From the NCBI GenBank assembly GCA_900768075.1, contig CAAGBN010000025.1, positions 1 to 43,277 on the forward strand: a stretch of DNA of 43,277 bases, read 5' to 3'. Numbering within the stretch: the first letter of the stretch is position 1; the number at the start of each line of letters is the position of its first letter. Position numbers and translations under genes: made by a program. Of the stretch, positions 1 through 7,800 are shown in pieces. The notes under the pieces are model-generated. The model ran no database searches, had not been told where the DNA came from, and was given only the letters and a program-made list of their open reading frames with translations. This stretch comes from Clostridia bacterium. GTDB lineage: Bacteria; Bacillota; Clostridia; Oscillospirales; Acutalibacteraceae.

Positions 1-516
1 AATATCGGGTATATGGGCGAACAGATTGATTTGTATCTTGCATCACAGGATATTGGGGCTTTATGGTTTGGTATCGGTAAACCAAAAGATATGCAAGTGA
101 ACGGTCTTGATTATGTTATCATGATTTCCATTGCAAAAATGCCCGTAGACAAGTTCCGAAAGGATATGTTCAAGTCAAAAAGAAAACCTTTGAGTGAAAT
201 ATGGAACGGTAATACATTAGGAATTGCAGAGATTGTTCGTTTCACGCCAAGTGCTTGTAATACACAACCATGGATTGTTGAAAATACTGGCTGTGATTTG
301 ATGGTATACCGATTTAAGAAACCTGGCAAAAGAGGTATCATGCCTGCTGATAAGGTTCGATATTACAATAAAATTGATATGGGGATTTTTCTTTTTATGC
401 TCGAAACTTGTCTTGTACACGAAAATTTTAAATATGACAGAACCTTGTTTGCGGATACATCAAATGATAGTATAGAGCAAACCTTAATCGCAAAATATAC
501 CTATTTAAGTAAGTAA
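1..516 (+). CDS. nitroreductase family protein, 5' end outside window
   Basis: The reading frame is open from the first base, so only the C-terminal 171 or so residues are seen; the ATG at 13 is probably internal. The opening residues (NIGYMGEQ, then LYLASQDIGALW) match the helix that precedes the flavin-binding region in nitroreductase-fold proteins. The middle (E-I-V-R-F-T-P-S-A-C-N-T-Q-P-W) matches the second half of the TM1586-type putative nitroreductase domain, and the I-D-M-G-I segment follows as expected. Such proteins bind FMN and reduce nitro or quinone compounds with NAD(P)H; the substrate cannot be read from sequence. It ends at a TAA followed by a good terminator, so it is transcribed separately from the polymerase module. 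Family assignment is fairly firm, the specific function is not. Confidence 0.75.
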   Translation, partial: NIGYMGEQIDLYLASQDIGALWFGIGKPKDMQVNGLDYVIMISIAKMPVDKFRKDMFKSKRKPLSEIWNGNTLGIAEIVRFTPSACNTQPWIVENTGCDLMVYRFKKPGKRGIMPADKVRYYNKIDMGIFLFMLETCLVHENFKYDRTLFADTSNDSIEQTLIAKYTYLSK

Positions 517-550
517 ACAAATTCCAATTTGTTAAGTTCAACATTTTCCA

Positions 551-578
551 AACTGCTCTCCCTGTGAGGGCAGTTTTT
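551..578 (+). terminator. intrinsic terminator of the nitroreductase gene
   Basis: A 9-bp stem (ACTGCTCTC with GAGGGCAGT, one G-U pair) has a five-base loop and is followed by five T residues. It lies 35 bases past the nitroreductase stop codon. Confidence 0.8.
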
Positions 579-603
579 GTATGCTCTTCAAAAAATGTGA
601 CGC

Positions 604-615
604 AGTATTCATATA
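604..615 (+). repeat. direct repeat, left copy, flanking the polymerase module
   Basis: The 12-mer AGTATTCATATA occurs here and again in the same orientation at 4747, on the far side of the two-gene polymerase module. Similarity continues more loosely for about 12 further bases. The copy sits just upstream of the predicted -35 box of the polymerase gene. It could be a module boundary or a chance match in AT-rich DNA. Confidence 0.4.
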
Positions 616-623
616 CCAAAATA

Positions 624-652
624 TTGAAATTTATCTACCGTTGTAGTATACT
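624..652 (+). promoter_or_regulatory. sigma-A type promoter of the polymerase module
   Basis: TTGAAA and TATACT are separated by exactly 17 bases, with predicted initiation about 20 bases before the ribosome site of the next gene. A second overlapping -10-like box (TATAAT at 656) is present. Confidence 0.65.
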
Positions 653-680
653 TGTTATAATCATTTCAGGAGGTGAAGCT

Positions 681-3600
681 ATGACCGGTGTAAGATACAA
701 AATACCTATGCTGTCCGCAAAGGCAATTCTTGCCTACGCAAAGCCTGTTGGCGAAGATATATACTCTTTCAATCTCAACAAAGCGGAAACTGCAAGTGTA
801 TTATTAAATCACGGTGAAACATATCAGGATGATAATGCCGTTTTCTATCAGCTGATGTCTATGCTTCACAGAGACGGTTATTCACCTAAAGATGATGAGC
901 TGATAATTGATGATCTGTACGACGCAATTATCTATCTTGACTTTGGAGGTATCTTTGACAGAAGTGCAGAGTTCCCGAAAAATGCATTAAGACAGAAAAA
1001 GGCTGAATCTATGTTCCGCCCTGAGGGGATTACTCTTGACCTTGGTAGCGGTCAGCATAAATATCTTGCCTTTGAACGTTCCGCATCTATGAGCAGAAAT
1101 GCAAAGCTCTCCTTTGTCCGTGCTGACCTTTATGATGAAATCACTCGCAGAATAACTCTTAACTTGAAAATTGATGTCTGTGAGCTTTCAAAGCTCTATG
1201 CATATAACGGACTTCTGTTTTCGTCAGGTATCAGAGTAGAGCCTGATAATGAGTTCTTCCTTGAAAATGTCGCTATTGTTTCCAACCCCAAACATATTAC
1301 AAATGATGTTTCTTATGTAACTGTTGAGGATGTTACTGGCGAAGGCAGTATAAGAAAATACGAAAGAACAGAATGTACGGGTGATATTGAAACTACCCGC
1401 TTTGACGGTATGGGACTGATTTCACCTGAATTTGCCCGTGAGCTTGACAGTAAAATTGGCAGTAAAAAAGAACATACATCATTTCAGATTCGTATGCCAT
1501 ATATAAAGGGAATGGTACATAAAACCGATTTCAAAGCTCTGTTCAAGGAAGCAGGCATTGAAGCAATAACTGATATATGGGGAAGAAAACACAATGTAAA
1601 CACCCTTTGTATGATACTTACCGAAAGTCAGTTCAAGGGGTACAAATGGCTTAAGCAGTATAATGTTTCATGGCAGACATATGTACAGCTCTGCCGCGCT
1701 TATGAGCACACCATATACATCACAAATGTCAGTAAGACAGAATCCGAAGATACAACCGAGCTTAACTATCAGTTTCTTAATACTGTCAAAATGCTTTCGT
1801 CTGAATTCAGACCAGATGATTTGCCTTTGGGGTGGGAGCATTCTCCCGCTGAGGATGAAAGAATGTGGCTGACAAAACCGACGGAGCTGAGGTATTATGA
1901 GCTTCGCCGTGACAAAGAAGCCCGTATAAGGTATTTTACCGATAAGGCTGATGAATGGACATTTGGCAGAAAAAGCAGAAGCTATCATCTTGCAGAGCTG
2001 TTGAGAAAAAATCCCAAGTTTATTAATGAGCCGTATTTTGTCCGTCAGCTTAACGATGCAGCAGAGAGCTTACTTAAAGATTACTCCATAGGTCGCTTAC
2101 TTGTTGACGGTGATAACCGTTTCTTTGCGGCTGATATTATGGAATTATTCTATGAGCTTATCAGAGATAACGGTGGAAGTCCTGATATTTATTTCCGCAT
2201 CAAAAATGAATTCCTTGATACAAATGAGTTTTATGCTCCCGGAGCTGTGTATTCTCAGCAGGATATCTATGCTCTTCTCCGAAATCCTCATATTGCAAGA
2301 AACGAAGAAGCACTTGTAAAGCCATTAAAGAAGATAGGCGCTTACAGAGAAAAGTATCTTTCAGGTCTTACGGATGTAATTATGGTAAACTCTGCTTCCC
2401 TTCTTGCCGAAAGACTTGGCGGTGCTGACTTTGACGGAGATATGATTAAAACAGTAGCCGAGCCGAAGCTTACATCCTGTATTGCAAATAACTACAGTGA
2501 GGATGATTTTTCACTCGGCGGCAATCTACCTCTTTTAAGCATACCATCCGCAGAACCAATCATTGCAGATGCAAATGATTGGTACAAACGCTTTGAAACA
2601 ATAAGAAACACCTTTTCATCCCGTGTCGGTCAGATTTCAAATGCGGCACTTGACAGAAGTATAATCGCTTATGACGAAAACACCGACGATGAAAAGAAGG
2701 AGCAGTACCGCAAGGAAACAGAGGTGCTTGAGATACTGACAGGTCTTGAGATAGATTCTGCAAAAAGCGGTATAAAGCCCAATTTGACAGAATATCTTGA
2801 AACCAACAAAGCCGAAAGAACATCCTTCCTTAAATACAAGACTCTTATTGAAAAAGCCGAGGGCAAGCGCCGTTGGTATGAGCCTACCTTTGATGAACGC
2901 TTCAAAAAATTCTTTGACGGTCAGAATTGGGATGAGATAAGCTCTAATCTTGAAAAGCTTCCGTATTTTGCAAGAGAGCTGAAAAAGAACACACCAAGGG
3001 CGAAAATTCATCAGGCTGATGCAAGTGAGCTTTTCACATTTGCAAAGCCCGGTTGGGAGAAAAAGCTTGACCCGAAGATACTTAACTATGTAAGCAGAGT
3101 AATAGCTGACTACGAAACTTGTCTTAAAAGAATCCGTTCAAGACGAAAAGCCGCAAGCAAGCTCAAAGCAAAGCACAATGACATTAACCGTATTCTGTAT
3201 ATGCAGAACAAGGAAAACGAATACGATGCTGACGAGCTTGCCGCAGTATTCATTAATCTGCCCGAAGAAAGAGTAAATGAGATATATTCTGCAGTCAGAA
3301 ATGAAAATTGGCACTTTATGAAAGAGGATGAAAGATACGCCTTTCTCATAAAGCATCTTCCCGAAGCAGAGTACAGAGAGTATTATGATATCTTTGCAGA
3401 TTTCCGTTTCGGCGGGTACAAATTGTTGCCTGACATCATTACTGAAACCCGTAACTACAACATATCTGCAAATGCTTCAGCTATGCAGTATCCTAACGAT
3501 TCCGAGGAGCTGACATTGATGGTAAAAGCCTATCTCAGAAATCCTGTAGGCAATTACCGTGAAACTGTTTCAAAAGAAGCGGCAAGGATAATAGAAACTC

Positions 3601-3722
3601 ACGTTATCTCTTTTAATGCTTCGGTAAAGTATATTGTAGCTCTCGGTGAGCGTGATTTTCTTTATGATGCTTATTACAGGCACATCACAAGATTTGCAAG
3701 GAAGGGAGAAAAAGATATATGA
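681..3722 (+). CDS. predicted single-chain two-barrel RNA polymerase (RdRP/YonO-like)
   Basis: This 1013-residue protein starts at the ATG preceded by AGGAGGTG; a longer in-frame opening upstream overlaps the promoter and has no ribosome site. Residues 581-588 read GADFDGDM, the D-b-D-G-D metal-binding signature of the catalytic double-psi barrel (Asp583, Asp585, Asp587). Upstream, Y-I-K-G-M-V-H-K (Lys276) and T-E-S-Q-F-K-G (Lys319) resemble the lysine-bearing barrel that precedes the catalytic one in RdRP/YonO proteins. Residues 131-143 and 171-183 (ERSASMSR; KLYAYNGLLFSSG) resemble the neck region of eukaryotic-type RNA-silencing RdRPs. Known relatives are QDE-1-type RdRPs and phage SPbeta YonO, which transcribes DNA. 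Whether this one uses DNA or RNA templates is unknown. No primase, capsid or terminase genes are nearby. The next gene overlaps its stop codon. The superfamily call rests on motifs alone. Confidence 0.72.
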   Translation: MTGVRYKIPMLSAKAILAYAKPVGEDIYSFNLNKAETASVLLNHGETYQDDNAVFYQLMSMLHRDGYSPKDDELIIDDLYDAIIYLDFGGIFDRSAEFPKNALRQKKAESMFRPEGITLDLGSGQHKYLAFERSASMSRNAKLSFVRADLYDEITRRITLNLKIDVCELSKLYAYNGLLFSSGIRVEPDNEFFLENVAIVSNPKHITNDVSYVTVEDVTGEGSIRKYERTECTGDIETTRFDGMGLISPEFARELDSKIGSKKEHTSFQIRMPYIKGMVHKTDFKALFKEAGIEAITDIWGRKHNVNTLCMILTESQFKGYKWLKQYNVSWQTYVQLCRAYEHTIYITNVSKTESEDTTELNYQFLNTVKMLSSEFRPDDLPLGWEHSPAEDERMWLTKPTELRYYELRRDKEARIRYFTDKADEWTFGRKSRSYHLAELLRKNPKFINEPYFVRQLNDAAESLLKDYSIGRLLVDGDNRFFAADIMELFYELIRDNGGSPDIYFRIKNEFLDTNEFYAPGAVYSQQDIYALLRNPHIARNEEALVKPLKKIGAYREKYLSGLTDVIMVNSASLLAERLGGADFDGDMIKTVAEPKLTSCIANNYSEDDFSLGGNLPLLSIPSAEPIIADANDWYKRFETIRNTFSSRVGQISNAALDRSIIAYDENTDDEKKEQYRKETEVLEILTGLEIDSAKSGIKPNLTEYLETNKAERTSFLKYKTLIEKAEGKRRWYEPTFDERFKKFFDGQNWDEISSNLEKLPYFARELKKNTPRAKIHQADASELFTFAKPGWEKKLDPKILNYVSRVIADYETCLKRIRSRRKAASKLKAKHNDINRILYMQNKENEYDADELAAVFINLPEERVNEIYSAVRNENWHFMKEDERYAFLIKHLPEAEYREYYDIFADFRFGGYKLLPDIITETRNYNISANASAMQYPNDSEELTLMVKAYLRNPVGNYRETVSKEAARIIETHVISFNASVKYIVALGERDFLYDAYYRHITRFARKGEKDI

Positions 3723-4576
3723 CTAACGAATGGCTTGAATTCAAGGCATATACAGACACTCCCGTTTTCCTTGCGGAAAGCAAGCAATCGACTGCTTTCA
3801 TAGGCAGATTTACAGTAAGAATGATTAAGCAGAACAAGGGCTTCAGTCGTATATTTACCGTTCTTGCAAGAGGTTATCTTTTTCATAACGCTGACGGTAA
3901 ACTTCGCACTGATGACCCATATACAAGAACAGAAGAAGCAAGGCGCTTTTTATGTGCTTGGTGCAGTCTTCCTTATGAAACAGTATCAAACAAGGCATTA
4001 GCTTTTCACACCTCTTTTCCTGAGCTTCACAGTGAATTCCCTGAAATTGTTGATGAAAACGGTGCGGGCTGGTATTACAGATACCTTCACTCTCTTTCCG
4101 ATTACATCAGGAAGAATAAAGAGAGTGTTACAAAGAAGCTTCATTGCTTTGCCGAAAAGAAGACCTTGAAGGCCATTGAAGATAAATGGAGCAGAAAACT
4201 GATACAGTTTCAGTATTCCGTTTACAATGACAGGTCTTCTGCCGATTTCCCTTTGCTTTTTGATACAGCTATTGCAGATGCTCTTGTTCTTGGTCCATTG
4301 CGTACCGAAGCTGTAGTTTTATCTGATGAAACACTTGATAAAATCAGAGCATATCAAGCAGATGCGAAAACCGAAAGGCTTATGATTACTCTTGCTGAGT
4401 ACTACATTGCAAACAAAGAGCCTGATTCTGATTGGGTTATTATACCGAGGACTAACATCTCTGCTTATCTCGGCTCGGCGACATATATGGAAAGCTACGA
4501 AGGCAAGATCCCTGATGGGTTTATGGAGAAAAAGCCTGAGATGGGCGGTGTCTCAGCGGTGAGGATAACTATATAA
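3719..4576 (+). CDS. hypothetical protein, translationally coupled partner of the polymerase
   Basis: The start codon overlaps the polymerase stop as ATGA, and a GGGAG ribosome site lies inside the polymerase reading frame, so the two proteins are almost certainly made together. The product is 285 residues, soluble, without signal peptide, membrane segment or a motif that I recognise. The N-terminal third is basic and aromatic (FIGRFTVRMIKQ; ARGYLFHNADG), the middle carries a predicted helical, lysine-rich stretch (residues about 135-160), and the C-terminal part is acidic. A role as accessory subunit, specificity factor or effector for the polymerase is inference from coupling only. No terminator of good quality follows it. 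Confidence 0.6.
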   Translation: MTNEWLEFKAYTDTPVFLAESKQSTAFIGRFTVRMIKQNKGFSRIFTVLARGYLFHNADGKLRTDDPYTRTEEARRFLCAWCSLPYETVSNKALAFHTSFPELHSEFPEIVDENGAGWYYRYLHSLSDYIRKNKESVTKKLHCFAEKKTLKAIEDKWSRKLIQFQYSVYNDRSSADFPLLFDTAIADALVLGPLRTEAVVLSDETLDKIRAYQADAKTERLMITLAEYYIANKEPDSDWVIIPRTNISAYLGSATYMESYEGKIPDGFMEKKPEMGGVSAVRITI

Positions 4577-4811
4577 CGAAAAACCGCCTTGAATCGGTGT
4601 GAGTACTGATTGTCTGTGTGTTTCCCGACCAAGCATTCGAACAAATATTCTTTAGGTAGATATAGTGATTTCTGGCTCACTGTGGGCACTAATAAATAAG
4701 TGTTTCGGTTGTATTTAGTTGCAGAGTAAATGCATTATTTTAATGTAGTATTCATATATCGGAATATCAACTTTTGTGTTAAGAAGTAATTGATATTGTG
4801 AGCAGAACGCC
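4577..4811. other. intergenic region between convergent accessory genes
   Basis: No gene is supported here. A weak dyad (ACCG/CGGT) just after the upstream stop codon is too short to count as a terminator. The only pattern of note is the right copy of the 12-base direct repeat at 4747. Confidence 0.5.
4747..4758 (+). repeat. direct repeat, right copy, flanking the polymerase module
   Basis: AGTATTCATATA is identical to positions 604-615, followed by a looser match (TCGGAATATCAA here against CCAAAATATTGA there). The two copies bracket the polymerase, its partner and the promoter. Confidence 0.4.
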
Positions 4812-4845
4812 AAAAACCGCCGAGGATTTTATTCCCCGACGGTTT
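4812..4845 (-). terminator. intrinsic terminator of the giant LRR gene
   Basis: Read leftward, a 12-bp stem with two G-U pairs (AAACCGTCGGGG with CCTCGGCGGTTT) encloses an eight-base loop and runs into five T residues. On the other strand the two wobble positions become mismatches, so the structure belongs to the leftward gene. Confidence 0.8.
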
Positions 4846-4878
4846 CATTATTATAGTACATAACTGAACATTAATTTT

Positions 4879-7800
4879 TTAATAGTGTGCTACTCCACAA
4901 TTACAAACTTTATTAGTTCCGAAAAGTTTGTAGAAAAACCTGAGTACTTTCCAAATTATACTCATAAAGCCTGACTTATGGCAGTTGCATTCGCAATTAG
5001 CAGCTTTGTCGTAGTCACAGTTTCTACACTTTGAGCCATCAAAATCGTGGCCTGTTGCAGATATTCCCTGAGTTTCTGAATAGTCACAAACTGAACAATC
5101 ACGCTGTTCCATACCGACAACTTCGCATTTAGCAGGTATTACTGTGTACCATTCATTGAAACTATGATCAACATGTTCAAATCTAGCCTCAAGGTTTCGA
5201 TCGCTCTTAGCAACAAAAGTCAAATCGTTTTCAACTGAAAGTAACTCATCGTTTTCATACCAACCTGTTAGCTCCCAACCTGCATCAGCGATTGCTGCAA
5301 GATACACATAGTCACCACTTTTTGCTGTTTGTGGTGAACTTACTGAACCGCCTTCAGAAGTTGAAACATCAATGTGATAAGTCTCAATATCTTCATCAAA
5401 AACTTCAGTAGGCTCTAAAGTTTCAGCATCTTTATTAATTAGTTTATGCTCTTCTATTACGAATTCTTCACATTTAATATTAGCTATTAGTGTAAGTCCA
5501 TCAGTAATTTCAACATCAAAGAAGTTAACTCTCTTAATTTCACCGATGTCAGAGTCGATTTCGCTCATTGTGTAATCCATTGTACCTTCGTCATTGCCAA
5601 TTAGTTTAATATCGTAATCACCGTTTGAAGGTAACCAGAATGATTTCGAATCACCGTCAACTGACATAACAATAGAATTCTCTTTTGCTGCTATTTCTTC
5701 ATCAACAATATTATTTACTATTCTGCCAACAAGTTCGCCTATTTCGTTGTCATAGATTTCAACATCAACAGGGCAGTTAACAGTGCCTTTATATCCTTTT
5801 CTTATGGCAGTAACCTGAGATGATGTCAACGTATTGATATAGGAACAATATGTTTCTATTTGATGAGCCTGAGTGAATTTACCACCTAGTTCAATACTAT
5901 TTAAAACCGTAGTTCCAGACAAAATTGCGTTTTTTACCTCATTTAAACTAACATCAGGCCAAGCAAAATATAATATTATATCTCGATAGAAAGTTCCACC
6001 TTCCATAAACACACTTATAATCTCATTCATATCATTTGATACAATAAACTTCAAAAGTGTTCTTCTGAAAAAGTCATATGGAGTTTCATATACAGTCGTT
6101 CCGAATAACGGTATAGAATAAGGAAAATCTTTACTATAAAAATCCACTAAATCATCTACTTTTTCTCTAAAACTTTCAATGAACTCATATGTCTTTAATT
6201 CACCCTTTTTATATGGATCATACACCTGACCTGTATACTGCTCAAAATATGGTTTCATTTTCGCTAAATAAGTCTTGTAGTGGTTATCGTTTGTTTTACT
6301 AGGCAATGTATATGTATCACCATATCTACCATATCCCCATGATGAAGGAAGCAGCTTAGTAACCACATCTTCTGGATTTACAATATTTATAATTGATCTG
6401 TACCTGTTATATGATATACCCCAAGCATCTTTTGTTGTATTAGGTGTTGCAAATCCATATGTGTAAATATTATTTGCATCTACACCAAAAGATGAACTGT
6501 TATCAATGAGTTTTGCAGCTAATAAATTTACGGTAGCTGCACCTCTGCTGTGACCTGTAAATAGTATAATAGAATTTGACCTATCAATGTTGTTTTCTGA
6601 AATGTATTTATTTAATTTTGTATATACATATTCTTTTGCATTCGCAAAACCATGATGTGTTTTATACATTTCTGTAAAACTTGCATAATCGTTATTGCTA
6701 TCATGACTCCATGGATCAAAATTGGAATACCATTGATCTTTGTATGAACCAATGCAACCGACAAATATAAGATTTTTCGATTGTCCATTTACAGCTATAT
6801 TCTTATCAGCTATAAAGTAGTTAACTTCATCCCTTGCCGCATTCATTTTGCAACTTCTTAGTGCAAAGCCCGATTTGTTGAGATAATACTCTACTTCAGT
6901 TTCATTATAACAATAGCCTAACACACAATACTTAGAACAAAACTGAGCTAATTCATGATTATAACCATTATATGCATCATTTTCAAACCATGCAGAATCA
7001 ACACTTGGGACTTGCAGTAAATCGTTTTCATTTACTTTCCAAATTACATCTGTACAATCTTTTAAATTTTCATTCCAAATAGTGGTGTTGACCAAATCAT
7101 CACATGTGCTAAGTGCACCTGACTCATATACTGTATATAAATCATCGCCAATAAAGATTATATTTTCTGCTCCAGGTAAATTCTCACAGAACCAAAAATC
7201 ATCCTTGCTTGGATTAATTTGATTTTTATTAAGTGTTATTGTTGTACTAGATATGTTTGCACTAAAACTAACATCTGTAGTTCTAGATAAATACATTTTA
7301 TATTTAGTGTCGCTGATCTTTTTGAAAGTAACACCCTGTATGCAATCAATTCCTTTTGGAATTCCAATTCGATAGTTCGATGTTGCAGCAACATTTTTGA
7401 AATTTTCCCATTCCTCTTCCGAAGTTGAACCAGTCAATTTAAAGCCCAATATCAAGCTATCGTTATTCTTATCAGCAGGCAAATCCCATGAGGATGGTAA
7501 AACTCCAACAAGTTCTAACAACTCTTCCCAAATAGATATTCCGGGATAGTTTGAATAGAAATTACCGGCCCATAAAACATCATCAGAGATATCTAAATAT
7601 GAAACATTAGTATTTCCAAGTTGAGAGATATCGGCATAACCTATACGAACTATATCTTTAACGGTTCCACGTTCAACATCCAACTCGCTCAATGGAAAAT
7701 ATGAAATACCACCGCCATTAGTTATATATAGATTATTATTAGATACCCCTATTCCACCTGCGTGAGGCAACCAATCGACTATTTTGTTGTCCTCTTTCTT

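Noticed and set aside
516..533. 8-bp dyad AACAAATT/AATTTGTT after the nitroreductase stop as an operator
   Set aside because: It is AT-only apart from one pair per arm, overlaps a stop codon and lies before a proper terminator, so it is probably incidental.
4495..4689. 64-codon leftward frame over the end of the polymerase partner
   Set aside because: It overlaps a well-supported gene, has no ribosome site and looks like no known protein.
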